Shown here piece by piece: positions 36,153 to 44,424 of a stretch of DNA of 64,000 bases (position 1 is its first letter; each line of letters begins with the position of its first letter). The stretch comes from Erythrobacter oryzae (GTDB taxonomy: Bacteria; Pseudomonadota; Alphaproteobacteria; Sphingomonadales; Sphingomonadaceae). The stretch covers positions 1-64,000 of the forward strand of contig NZ_JASCXI010000002.1 of NCBI RefSeq assembly GCF_030271515.1. Reading direction: 5' to 3'. The notes beneath the pieces were generated by a model. That model did not search any database, was not told the DNA's origin, and worked only from the letters and a program-made list of their open reading frames with translations. A program made the translations under genes and the position numbers.

Positions 36153-37254
36153 GATCGGACCGGAGGTCGGACTTGCGCTCGGCCTGCTGCTGGCGGTTCC
36201 GGCCGCAGCGGAGGACTCCCCGCCCGGCGACTGGACCGCGCCGGAAGTCGCCGAATTTGCCGACTGGTCGGTCGCCTGCGACAATGCCCGCGATTGCACC
36301 GCTGTCAGCATCTCGCGCGAGCTTGTGGCGCGCATCAGCCAAGGCGACCAGGGCGATTATGCGCAGCCCAAACTCTGGGTGAAGCGCGCCGCCGGGCCGG
36401 ACGCGCGCCTGCGGGTGTTCCTCGACACCACCGTCTGGGGCGAGTCGGGCGGGGGCGAGGCGCCTACGACACTCCACGTCTACACCGATTGCGATGGCGA
36501 CTGCACGGGCCGCCCTTATCGCCTGATCGCGCGCGAGCCGGGGCGTCTCGAACTCGCGCCTTCCGACGTCGCCGCCTTCCTCGCCGAGAGCGCTGCCACG
36601 CCGCGCGCCGCGACCCGCTTTGCCGACGGGCGGATGCACGGGATCATCACCACCGCCGGGATGACCGCCGCGCTGCGCTTCATCGACGAGAGCCAAGGGC
36701 GGCGCGGCACGGTGACGGCGGCCTATGCCAAGGGGCCGAAGCCCGCCCGCACCGTCCCGCCCGCGCCGCCGCGCGAACGGGTGCGCGTGACGCGCGGCGA
36801 GGAGGCGGAACCCCACGCCGCCCCCGCCATCGAAGCCGCGCTGTTCGTCGCGCGCGCAAAGGACTGCCCCGATGTCGACCTCGACGGCCCCGACCCTCAC
36901 CGCGCACGCTGGAAGCTGGCGAGCGGGGAATATCTCTGGGCGCTCGGCTGTTCGGGCAACCCCCACGCCCCCCGCCGCCTGTGGCTGGTCGAGACGCCGG
37001 GCAAGGGGATCGCGACCGCGAGCTTCCCGCGCCCCGAACAGGGCCGCGCGGCGCTCCAAGGGGTGCTCCCCGACAGCGCCTTCGATCCGGCGAGCGGGAT
37101 GCTCACCGCCTATGCCGGGCGGATGTGCGGCTGGCGGCGGCGCTGGGCGTGGACGGGCGCGGCGTTCGAATTGGTCGACGCGGTGGAAATGCCGTCCTGC
37201 ATCGGCATCCCGCTCCACCAGTGGCTCCAGACCTATAGGGCGGTCCCGGATTGA
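36145..37254 (+). CDS. DUF1176-like exported protein
   Basis: A 369-residue protein starting at GTG 36145, whose codon overlaps the end of the preceding gene by eight bases. It has a signal peptide (MARIGPEVGLALGLLLAVPAAA). EFADWSVACDNARDCTAVSIS is the DUF1176 N-terminal signature (W, C, D-N, D-C). VYTDCDGDCTGRPYRL, a hinge of proline and basic residues at about 200-225, and a C-terminal domain ending MPSCIGIPLHQWLQTY complete it. The repeated cysteine pairs suggest periplasmic disulphides. It is a divergent paralogue of the gene at 34459. Confidence 0.78.
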   Translation: MARIGPEVGLALGLLLAVPAAAEDSPPGDWTAPEVAEFADWSVACDNARDCTAVSISRELVARISQGDQGDYAQPKLWVKRAAGPDARLRVFLDTTVWGESGGGEAPTTLHVYTDCDGDCTGRPYRLIAREPGRLELAPSDVAAFLAESAATPRAATRFADGRMHGIITTAGMTAALRFIDESQGRRGTVTAAYAKGPKPARTVPPAPPRERVRVTRGEEAEPHAAPAIEAALFVARAKDCPDVDLDGPDPHRARWKLASGEYLWALGCSGNPHAPRRLWLVETPGKGIATASFPRPEQGRAALQGVLPDSAFDPASGMLTAYAGRMCGWRRRWAWTGAAFELVDAVEMPSCIGIPLHQWLQTYRAVPD

Positions 37255-37299
37255 CTTTCGGCGCTGCCGCTCAGAGCATTTCGAAAAGAGGGGGGGAAC

Positions 37300-39216
37300 A
37301 TGACGCTGTCGCCAGCCTTGCGCACCGGACTTCTGGCCGCGCTGTTCCTGCTGTTCTCGCAGGTGCTGTTCTGGCCGCTTGTCGACTTTGCCGAGCGCAT
37401 CGCCCGCCCCGCCGCGATCGACCCGCGCCCTGCCATCACCTTCACCGCGCTCGATGAAAACCGCAAGGTGATCGCGGGCGGCGAGGTCTTCACCGCCAAG
37501 CGCCAGAAGCAGCAGGGCTATTACGCCCCGCTGGTGCCGGGCGCGACCTATGCGCGCTTTGCCATTCCCTTCGCGGTGATCGACCCGGCGGCCCCGACCG
37601 GCTTCTACATGTCGCTGCGCGACGATGTCGCCGAGGTACGGGTGAACGGCATGATCGCCCAGCCCGAGGTCACCGTCTCGCGCCAGCAGGGCAGCGTCAA
37701 TGTCGGCCCGCATTTCGTGCCCCTGCCGCCCGCCGCGCTGCGCAAGGGGGCGAATGTGCTCGAGCTCGACGTGCGGGTGACGGGCACGGTCAACGACTTC
37801 CCCACCTTCGCCATCGGCGATGCCGACGCGCTCGCCCGCGCGCACCGCTGGCGCACCTTCATGCTGCTCGACCTGCCGCTGGCGGGGATCGCGATCCAGC
37901 TGTTCACCGTGCTGCTGTGCGCGGTGGTGGTGTGGCCGCGCGAGGACCGGCCGCGGATCAACGCGATCATGCTGCTGCTGGGCCTCAGCGCCGCATCGAC
38001 CGCGGTGCTCTCCTATCTCCCGCCCAGCTGGCCTGTCACAATTACCATCTGGCTTTACATGCTCACCAGCTGCGGGATCGGTCTGTCGGCGATACAATAC
38101 GCCCAAAGCGACGGCGCGGTGAAAGTCCTTCCCGGCAAGGTGATGCGCTGGGCGTGGTTGGCGCTGCCGGTGGTGCTGGGCGTGCCGATGCTGTGGGCGA
38201 CCATCGAGCCCGCGAGCGCGCCCGCACTGTTCGCCGGTTCCCTCAAGGCCTCGTTCTGGTTCGTCAGCGCCCTGTGCGCGCTCGCAGCGGTGCTGCTCGC
38301 GGTGGCGGCGGCGCGCGGGGGCATGGCCTTCTGGTTCGAGCGGCTGGTGCTGACCGTCAGCTTCTGCTTCTTCATCCTCGATCGGCTGGGGAGCGTCTTC
38401 GAGCTGCATTCGCTGCTCGACCCGGCCGTGCCGCTGACCCTGCCGTGGTCGCCCATCGTCGGCGTGCCGCTGGGCCTGTCGATGATCCTGTCTCTGGCGC
38501 GGCAGGCGAGCGAGGCGCGGCGCACCGTGGTGCAATCCAACGCCATCCTTGCCGCCGAACTGGTCCAGCAGAACGCCAAGCTCGAGGCGAGCTACGAGGC
38601 GCAAAAGCAGATGCTCCAGCGCGAGGTGATGCTGGTCGAGCGGCAGCGGATCGTGCGCGACATGCATGACGGGATCGGCGGCCAGCTGCTCGGGCTGATG
38701 ATGCAGGTGCGGGGCGGGGGCGCTTCGCCGGTCGAGGTCGAGCAGGGCCTGCAAGCCAGCATCGCCGACCTGCGGCTGATCGTCGATTCGATGGACTCGG
38801 CCGAAGAGGGTCTCGCCGAAACCCTGCGATCCTTCGAGCACCGCGTCCGCAGCCAGATCGAGGCGGCGGGCATCGCGCTCGAATTCTTCGCCGAGGTGGA
38901 TGAAGCCATCGACCTCGGCCCGCGCCCGACCTTGCAGGTTCTGCGTATCCTCCAGGAGGCGGTGACCAACGCGATGCGCCATTCGGGCGCGCGGCGGATC
39001 ACGGTGAAGAGCCTCGCGCCCGCGGGCGGCCCGATCCGCATCGCGATCAGCGACGACGGCACGGGGCTACCGGAGGGCTACCGGCGCGGGCGCGGGCTCA
39101 CCAGCATGGAGACCCGCGCGCGCCATCTGGGCGGACAGCTGACCATCGCAACCGGGCCGGAGGGCACGCGGCTGTCGCTGGAAGTGCCAGTCTCCGCCGC
39201 CGCCGCCGCCGACTGA
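37300..39216 (+). CDS. Membrane-bound DesK-like sensor histidine kinase
   Basis: A 638-residue kinase. After one N-terminal membrane helix (about 7-30) comes a periplasmic domain (about 35-175) with a jelly-roll-like pattern (GFYMSLRDDVAEVRVNG), then about seven membrane helices (about 185-400), an arrangement like 7TM-DISM receptors. A linker helix leads to the HisKA_3 box RQRIVRDMHDGIGGQ with phosphoacceptor His456 and a HATPase with N-box Asn557 (EAVTNAMRHSG) and SDDGTGLP. No regulator gene is adjacent. The NarL-type regulator at 28668 is the closest partner candidate. A run of seven G gives a strong ribosome site (37290-37296). Confidence 0.92.
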   Translation: MTLSPALRTGLLAALFLLFSQVLFWPLVDFAERIARPAAIDPRPAITFTALDENRKVIAGGEVFTAKRQKQQGYYAPLVPGATYARFAIPFAVIDPAAPTGFYMSLRDDVAEVRVNGMIAQPEVTVSRQQGSVNVGPHFVPLPPAALRKGANVLELDVRVTGTVNDFPTFAIGDADALARAHRWRTFMLLDLPLAGIAIQLFTVLLCAVVVWPREDRPRINAIMLLLGLSAASTAVLSYLPPSWPVTITIWLYMLTSCGIGLSAIQYAQSDGAVKVLPGKVMRWAWLALPVVLGVPMLWATIEPASAPALFAGSLKASFWFVSALCALAAVLLAVAAARGGMAFWFERLVLTVSFCFFILDRLGSVFELHSLLDPAVPLTLPWSPIVGVPLGLSMILSLARQASEARRTVVQSNAILAAELVQQNAKLEASYEAQKQMLQREVMLVERQRIVRDMHDGIGGQLLGLMMQVRGGGASPVEVEQGLQASIADLRLIVDSMDSAEEGLAETLRSFEHRVRSQIEAAGIALEFFAEVDEAIDLGPRPTLQVLRILQEAVTNAMRHSGARRITVKSLAPAGGPIRIAISDDGTGLPEGYRRGRGLTSMETRARHLGGQLTIATGPEGTRLSLEVPVSAAAAAD

Positions 39217-39218
39217 CT

Positions 39219-39239
39219 CCCCCCTGCGCCTGAGGGGAT
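39219..39239. promoter_or_regulatory. CCCCCC-N9-GGGGAT element (site C)
   Basis: Six C (39219-39224), nine bases and GGGGAT (39234-39239) begin three bases past the kinase stop codon and end 59 bases before the next start. The run CCCCCCT..GCCTG.GGGGAT is nearly the same as site B before the autotransporter. Confidence 0.45.
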
Positions 39240-39263
39240 TGGCCGCGCAGGGCGGCAGGCGCA

Positions 39264-39289
39264 CCCTTCCGGCGGAATGACCGGAAGGG
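39264..39289 (+). promoter_or_regulatory. Hairpin covering the ribosome site of the next gene
   Basis: Arms CCCTTCCGG (39264-39272) and CCGGAAGGG (39281-39289) are perfect with an eight-base loop. The 3' arm includes the first half of the Shine-Dalgarno run AAGGGGAG (39285-39292) for the gene at 39299. It may reduce translation until melted or bound, or end the kinase transcript. Confidence 0.5.
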
Positions 39290-39298
39290 GAGACCACC

Positions 39299-40231
39299 AT
39301 GCGCCGCCTTGCACCCGCCCTCGCCCTCGCGCTCGCCGCGCTGCTCGCGAGCCAGCCTGCCGCCGCCCAGCGCCAGCCGCGCGGGGGAGGGGGCGGCGCC
39401 GCGAGCACCGCCGCCGAACCCGACAGCCCCAACCCGGTCAAGCGCACCTGGGACTTCACCAAGCGCTTCGGCATCCCGCGCTTCGACCCGCAGGACTGCG
39501 CGAGCGACCCCGCGCGGCTCGCGGCCTTCCTCGGCGACTACAATGCCCGGGTCGACCGCTTCCTCGCCGGGCCGACCGATCCCAAGAAGCTGGGGCTTGA
39601 GCGGCGCAATTACGTCAAGCAGGTCGAAGGCGCCGCGCGCGACATCGCCGCCTATGCCGAGACCTTCGCCAGCACCGGCGTGCGCTCGCCCGACAGCTAC
39701 GTCCCGCCGCTTGGCGACGACATCTGCCGCGCCGAGATGCAGCGCCACCAGCTGCTGGCGCTGAGGTCGGGGCTGGCGGCCATCGCGCGGGTCTATCCCG
39801 ACATGGCCGAGGTCGCCCCGCAAATCGCCGCCGCCGACGCGGCGCTGGCGGAAATCGGCAATGACGCGGCCCTGCGCCAGCACGTCGCCGCCAACCGCAG
39901 CGCCAGCCTCGCCAAGGTGCGCATGAAGCCCCCGGTCGCGAGTAACCCCGCGTGGGAGAAGGGCCTGCGCGAAGGCTTCGCGCGCCTCGTGCCGGGCGAG
40001 ACGATCCTCAAGCTCCACCTCTACAGCGCCGACTGGTATGTTCATCGCAACGAACTCACAAGCGTGCCCGAATACCGCCAGATCGGTGCCTGGGTCGCCT
40101 CCCGCCGCGCCGACGGGACGTGCTGGATCAATGGCATCGACCTGTGGCAGGACTTCACCGGCAGCGGGTTCGACAGCGGCCAGTACAAGCTCGGCGAGGC
40201 CCCGCGGCAGATCCTCTGCGCGAACCTCTAG
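39299..40231 (+). CDS. Secreted protein of unknown function
   Basis: A 310-residue protein with a signal peptide (MRRLAPALALALAALLASQPAAA) and a glycine-rich stretch after it. The mature part is largely helical to about 200 (ARLAAFLGDYNARVDRFL; ALRSGLAAIARVYPDMAEV), then mixed. It ends with WYVHRNELTSVPEYRQIGAWV and INGIDLWQDFTGSGF. Cysteines at DCASD, DICRA, GTCWI and ILCAN may pair. I recognise no family. It is preceded by site C and a hairpin over its ribosome site, which suggests regulation separate from the kinase gene. Confidence 0.68.
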   Translation: MRRLAPALALALAALLASQPAAAQRQPRGGGGGAASTAAEPDSPNPVKRTWDFTKRFGIPRFDPQDCASDPARLAAFLGDYNARVDRFLAGPTDPKKLGLERRNYVKQVEGAARDIAAYAETFASTGVRSPDSYVPPLGDDICRAEMQRHQLLALRSGLAAIARVYPDMAEVAPQIAAADAALAEIGNDAALRQHVAANRSASLAKVRMKPPVASNPAWEKGLREGFARLVPGETILKLHLYSADWYVHRNELTSVPEYRQIGAWVASRRADGTCWINGIDLWQDFTGSGFDSGQYKLGEAPRQILCANL

Positions 40232-40297
40232 CGCGGTTGCGCGGGGCCCATCCCCCCGCCATAGTGCCCCCGGCTTCGGGAATGGCGCGAGTGGCAG

Positions 40298-41458
40298 ATG
40301 GCGGTGATTGAAGGTCTCGGCGTTCCGGCGACCACGATTTTCGAGCGCATGTCGCGGGCAGCAGCCGAGACCGGGGCGATCAACCTCGGGCAGGGCTTTC
40401 CCGACCTCGCCGATCCGCCCGAGCTGATCGCGGCGGCGCAGCGCGCGCTGACGGGCAAGAGCAATCAATATCCGCCGATGCGGGGCTTGCGCGAACTGCG
40501 CCAATCGGTCGCGGGCTTCTATGCGCGCGAGCAGGGGTTGGCGCTGGACGAGAGCCAGGTGCTCGTCACCTCCGGCGCGACCGAGGCGCTGGCGGCCTCG
40601 ATCCTCGCGCTGGTGCGCCCGGGGGACGAGGTGGTGCTGGTCCAGCCGCTCTACGATGCCTACCTGCCGCTGGTGGAGCGCGCGGGCGGGATCGCGCGCT
40701 TCGTCGACCTGACGCCGCCCGCATGGACCCTGCCGCTCGATGCGCTCGAAGCGGCGATGAGCGAGCGCACGCGCCTCTTGGTGCTCAACACCCCGAACAA
40801 CCCCACCGGCAGCCTGATCGACCGCGCGACATGGGAGGCGATCGGCGTGCTGGCCGAGCGTCACGATTGTCTGGTGCTGTGCGACGAGGTGTGGGAGGCG
40901 ATGCTCACCGAGGGGGCGGCACATGTCTCGCCGCTCGCGGTGCCGGGCCTGCGGGATCGCGCGATAAAGATCGGCTCGGCGGGCAAGATCTTCTCGCTCA
41001 CCGGGTGGAAGGTCGGCTGGGCCTGCGCCCGGCCCGAGCTGATCGCGGCGATCGGGGCGAGCCACCAGTTCCTCACCTTCACCACCCCGCCCGCGCTGCA
41101 ATGGGCCGTGGCCGAGGGGCTCGATCTGTCGGCCGCCTGGCACGCCGGGCATCGCGCGCGCTATCACGCGGGCCGGGCGCGGCTGGTCGCGGGCTTGGAG
41201 CAGGCGGGCTATGTCGTGCTCCCCAATGCCGCGACGTGGTTCGTCACTATCGACCTTGCCGCATCAGGCATCGCCTTGGACGACGTCACCTTCTGCGAGC
41301 GCTCGATCCCCGAGGCGGGGGTCGCCGCGATCCCGATCAGTTCCTTCTATGCGCGGGGCCCCCTCACCGGCTATGTGCGCCTCTGCTTCGCCAAGGGGGA
41401 CGACACGCTGGATGCGGCGGTCAGTCGCTTGGCCCGTTTTCGCAAGAGTCTGATCTGA
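40298..41458 (+). CDS. mtnE: PLP-dependent aminotransferase of methionine salvage (MtnE role)
   Basis: A 386-residue fold-type I aminotransferase. It has NLGQGFPDLADPPELI, NQYPPMRGLRELR, VTSGATEA, NTPNNPTGS, CDEVWE, and the PLP lysine in IGSAGKIFSLTGWKVGW. This is the YbdL/kynurenine aminotransferase subgroup, which accepts methionine and aromatic amino acids. As first gene of an mtn operon it most likely converts 4-methylthio-2-oxobutanoate to methionine, the last salvage step. The family alone would also permit kynurenine or glutamine transamination. Its stop shares a base with the mtnB start (TGATG). Confidence 0.88.
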   Translation: MAVIEGLGVPATTIFERMSRAAAETGAINLGQGFPDLADPPELIAAAQRALTGKSNQYPPMRGLRELRQSVAGFYAREQGLALDESQVLVTSGATEALAASILALVRPGDEVVLVQPLYDAYLPLVERAGGIARFVDLTPPAWTLPLDALEAAMSERTRLLVLNTPNNPTGSLIDRATWEAIGVLAERHDCLVLCDEVWEAMLTEGAAHVSPLAVPGLRDRAIKIGSAGKIFSLTGWKVGWACARPELIAAIGASHQFLTFTTPPALQWAVAEGLDLSAAWHAGHRARYHAGRARLVAGLEQAGYVVLPNAATWFVTIDLAASGIALDDVTFCERSIPEAGVAAIPISSFYARGPLTGYVRLCFAKGDDTLDAAVSRLARFRKSLI

Positions 41459-42075
41459 TGGATTTCGCCACTGCCGCCGGGTTGATCGTGGAAGCCGGCC
41501 GCCGCCTCGATGCGCGCGGGCTGGCGCCGGCCACCGCCGGGAATTACTCGGTTCGCCTCGATGATGGCAGCATCGCCGTCACCGTGTCGGGCGCGCACAA
41601 GGGGCGGCTGACGAGCGATAATGTCATGCGCGTCGATGCCGCAGGCCGCGCGCTCGACGCCAAGCGGCCTTCTGCGGAAACGCTGCTGCATTGCCTCGTC
41701 TATGAACTCGATGCGAGTGCCGGGGCGGTGCTCCACACGCATTCGGTGAGCGGCACGGTGCTGAGCCGCGCGCTGGGGGACGCGATTGTCCTCACCGGCT
41801 ACGAGCTGCTCAAGATCTTTCCGGGCAACGACACCCACGACACCAGCATCGCCCTGCCGCTGGTCGACAACAGCCAGGACATGGCGGCGCTGGCCGAAGA
41901 GCTGCGTCCGCTGATCGCCGCGCAGCAGCCGATCGTCCCCGCCTTCTACATCCGTGGCCACGGTCTCTATGCCTGGGGCCCGACAATGGACGCCGCCGAG
42001 AACATGGTCGAAGCCGTCGAATTCCTGCTCACCTGCGCGTGGGAGGAGTTGAAGCACCAAGGAGCCCGCCCGTGA
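41458..42075 (+). CDS. mtnB: Methylthioribulose-1-phosphate dehydratase
   Basis: A 205-residue class II aldolase-fold enzyme that dehydrates methylthioribulose 1-phosphate to the diketone. The metal site is visible as VLHTHSVSGTVLSR (His-x-His) with a later His in YIRGHGLYAWG. The start has ATAGNYSVRLDDG, the family's 'TsGN.S' phosphate-binding turn with Ala for Ser, and AHKGRL. The size matches the single-domain bacterial type. Start ATG 41458 overlaps the mtnE stop; its end overlaps mtnD (GTGA). The longer frame open upstream is not coding. Confidence 0.93.
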   Translation: MDFATAAGLIVEAGRRLDARGLAPATAGNYSVRLDDGSIAVTVSGAHKGRLTSDNVMRVDAAGRALDAKRPSAETLLHCLVYELDASAGAVLHTHSVSGTVLSRALGDAIVLTGYELLKIFPGNDTHDTSIALPLVDNSQDMAALAEELRPLIAAQQPIVPAFYIRGHGLYAWGPTMDAAENMVEAVEFLLTCAWEELKHQGARP

Positions 42076-42626
42076 CAAGCCTGACCCAGTATGCCGACGC
42101 CGCGCCCCACGATGTGCAGCAGCACCTCGACGACTTCCCCGCCATCGCCGCCGCGCTCGCACCGCATGGCATCGTGCTCGAGCGGTGGGACGCCTCCGCC
42201 CCGCTCGCCGCCGATGCGAGCGACGCGGACATTCTCGCCGCCTATGCGGGGCACCTCGATGCGCTGGTGGCGCGCGGCGGCTACCAGAGCGTCGACGTGC
42301 TGCGCCTCGCCCCCGATCATCCCCAGCGCGCCGAACTGCGCGCCAAGTTCCTCGCCGAGCATATCCATGACGACGACGAGGTGCGCTTCTTCGTCGAGGG
42401 CGCGGGCCTGTTCTACATCCATGCGGGCGGGCAGGTGCACGCGCTCGAGTGCACCGCGGGCGATCTGATCGCGGTCCCGGCGGGGACGCAGCACTGGTTC
42501 GACACCGGCGCGCGGCCGAGCTTCACCGTCATCCGCCTGTTCACCACCCCCGATGGCTGGGTGGCGCGCTTCACCGGCGATCCGATTGCGGAAAGCATCC
42601 CGCTCTACGAGGGCGTGGCTGCGTGA
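42072..42626 (+). CDS. mtnD: Acireductone dioxygenase
   Basis: A 184-residue cupin that cleaves acireductone. The metal ligands appear as H-I-H-D-D-D-E-V-R (His, His, Glu) and the later His in PAGTQHWFD. KFLAEHIHDDDEVRFFVEG is the strongest family motif. With iron the product is the methionine precursor 2-oxo acid, with nickel a dead-end; the sequence does not tell which metal is used. GTG 42072 overlaps the mtnB stop by four bases and is preferred to an upstream ATG in another gene. The stop again overlaps the next GTG. Confidence 0.95.
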   Translation: MTSLTQYADAAPHDVQQHLDDFPAIAAALAPHGIVLERWDASAPLAADASDADILAAYAGHLDALVARGGYQSVDVLRLAPDHPQRAELRAKFLAEHIHDDDEVRFFVEGAGLFYIHAGGQVHALECTAGDLIAVPAGTQHWFDTGARPSFTVIRLFTTPDGWVARFTGDPIAESIPLYEGVAA

Positions 42627-43312
42627 CACCGCGCGCGATCCTCACCGATATCGAGGGCACCACGTCGAGCATCGCCTTCGTCCACGAGGTGCTGTTCCCC
42701 TATAGCCGCGCGCGGCTGGCGGACTATGTGGCGCAGCGCGCGGCAGACCCGGGCGTGGCGGCGATCCTTGACCAGGTGCGCGCCGAGGCAGGAGCGCCGC
42801 TCGACCTTGCAGGCTGCACCGCGCTGCTGACCGAATGGCACGATGCCGACCGCAAGATCGCGCCCCTCAAGTCGCTCCAGGGCCTGATCTGGGCCGAGGG
42901 CTATGCGGCGGGGGAGCTTCAGGGCCATGTCTATGCCGATGCGGTCGAGGGCCTCAGGCGCTGGCACGCGCGGGGGATTGCGCTGCATGTCTATTCCTCG
43001 GGCTCGGTCGCGGCGCAGAAGCTGATCTTCGGGCACACAGCATATGGCGACCTGACGCCCTTGTTCTCCGGCTATTTCGACACGGCTGTCGGGGGCAAGA
43101 AGGAGGCGGGCTCCTACGCCGCGATTGCGCGCGCCATCGGGGTTGCGCCCGCCGAGATCCTGTTCCTCTCCGATGTCGAGGCGGAACTTGCTGCTGCCGC
43201 CGCCGCCGGGCTTGGCGTGACCTTGCTCGCCCGCGACGGCCTGCCCGCAGCCTCGCCCTACCCCGTGGCCGAAAGCTTCGACACCATCCTCCCGGCCGAG
43301 GCCATCGCATGA
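42623..43312 (+). CDS. mtnC: Enolase-phosphatase E1
   Basis: A 229-residue HAD-family enzyme that performs both enolisation and dephosphorylation of the diketone phosphate, so no separate mtnW/mtnX is needed. ILTDIEGTTSSIAFVHEVLFPY is the E1 signature with the nucleophile region D-I-E-G-T. YSSGSVAAQKLIFGHT holds HAD motif II, GGKKEAGSYAAIA motif III (Lys), and LFLSDVEAEL motif IV. The start is GTG 42623 inside the mtnD stop (GTGA). The length matches E1 proteins. Confidence 0.95.
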   Translation: MTPRAILTDIEGTTSSIAFVHEVLFPYSRARLADYVAQRAADPGVAAILDQVRAEAGAPLDLAGCTALLTEWHDADRKIAPLKSLQGLIWAEGYAAGELQGHVYADAVEGLRRWHARGIALHVYSSGSVAAQKLIFGHTAYGDLTPLFSGYFDTAVGGKKEAGSYAAIARAIGVAPAEILFLSDVEAELAAAAAAGLGVTLLARDGLPAASPYPVAESFDTILPAEAIA

Positions 43313-44367
43313 GGATCGCAGGCACCGTCACCCGTTCGATCTGGCTCGAGCCCGATGGCTGGAGCGTCGGCATCTTCGACCAGCGCCGCCTGCCTTGGGC
43401 GGTCGAGCGCATGACCCTGCGCAGCGATCACGAGGCCGCCGTCGCCATCGCCGATATGGCGACGCGCGGCGCGCCGATGATCGGGGCGGTCGCGGCCTAT
43501 GGCCTCGCTTTCGGCCTCGCCGCCGACCCCTCCGACGCGGGCCTCGCCGCCAGTTTCGAGCGGCTGCGCGTTACCCGCCCGACCGCGGTGAACCTGCTCT
43601 GGGCGCTCGAACGGGTGCGGCGTGTCGTCCTGCCGCTCCCGCCCGGCGAGCGCACCACCGCCGCCCATGCCGAGGCGGGCCGCATCTGCGACGAGGATGT
43701 GGCGATGAACGCCGCAATCGGCGAGGCGGGGCTCGGCCTCATCCGCGCGGTCGCGGAGCGGAAAGGCGGCCAGCCGGTGAACATCCTCACCCATTGCAAC
43801 GCCGGCTGGCTCGCCACGGTCGACTGGGGCACCGCGACCGCCCCAATGTACCGCGCGCATGACGCCGGGATAGCGCTCCACGTCTGGGTCGACGAGACCC
43901 GCCCGCGCAACCAGGGCGCGCTCACCGCCTTCGAACTGGCCGAGCACGGCATCCCCCACAGCTACATCGTCGACAACGCAGGGGGCCTCCTGATGCAGCG
44001 GGGCGAGGTCGACATGGTGATTGTCGGCACCGACCGGGTGACCGCCAATGGCGACGTCTGCAACAAGATCGGCACCTATCTGAAGGCGCTGGCGGCGCGG
44101 GCGCATGACGTGCCGTTCTATGTCGCGCTGCCCTCCTCGACCTACGACCCGGCCACCCCGACCGGGGCCGACGTGCCGATCGAGGAGCGTTCGGGCGAGG
44201 AAGTCGCGGCGGTGCTGGGGGAGGGCGGCCAGAAGGTCACCGTCACCCGCTCGCCGGTGCGCAATCCGGCCTTCGACATCACGCCGGCGGCGCTGGTGAC
44301 CGGCTACATCACCGAAAAGGGCATCGCCCCCGATGCCCGCGCGCTGGCGCAAGCCCTGCGAGCCTGA
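43309..44367 (+). CDS. mtnA: Methylthioribose-1-phosphate isomerase
   Basis: A 352-residue enzyme of the eIF2B-like fold. The catalytic Cys is in ILTHCNAGWLAT and the catalytic Asp in IVGTDRVTANGDVCNKIGTY, both typical. RGAPMIGAVAAYGLAF is the substrate-binding N-terminal motif and DETRPRNQGALTAFEL another signature. ATG 43309 overlaps the mtnC stop. It acts before mtnB in the pathway but is last in the operon. Neither mtnK nor a methylthioadenosine phosphorylase or nucleosidase gene is in the window, so the supply of methylthioribose 1-phosphate is encoded elsewhere. Confidence 0.96.
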   Translation: MRIAGTVTRSIWLEPDGWSVGIFDQRRLPWAVERMTLRSDHEAAVAIADMATRGAPMIGAVAAYGLAFGLAADPSDAGLAASFERLRVTRPTAVNLLWALERVRRVVLPLPPGERTTAAHAEAGRICDEDVAMNAAIGEAGLGLIRAVAERKGGQPVNILTHCNAGWLATVDWGTATAPMYRAHDAGIALHVWVDETRPRNQGALTAFELAEHGIPHSYIVDNAGGLLMQRGEVDMVIVGTDRVTANGDVCNKIGTYLKALAARAHDVPFYVALPSSTYDPATPTGADVPIEERSGEEVAAVLGEGGQKVTVTRSPVRNPAFDITPAALVTGYITEKGIAPDARALAQALRA

Positions 44368-44424
44368 GCCCGCGCCGGAGCAGGGTGCCCGAAGGCAAAA
44401 TCTCGATTTTCCGAAGAGAGAATT

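Noticed and set aside
40241..40272. A CATCCCCCC string before the methionine-salvage operon as a further regulon site
   Set aside because: The left half resembles site A, but GGGGAT is missing and the distance to the start differs.
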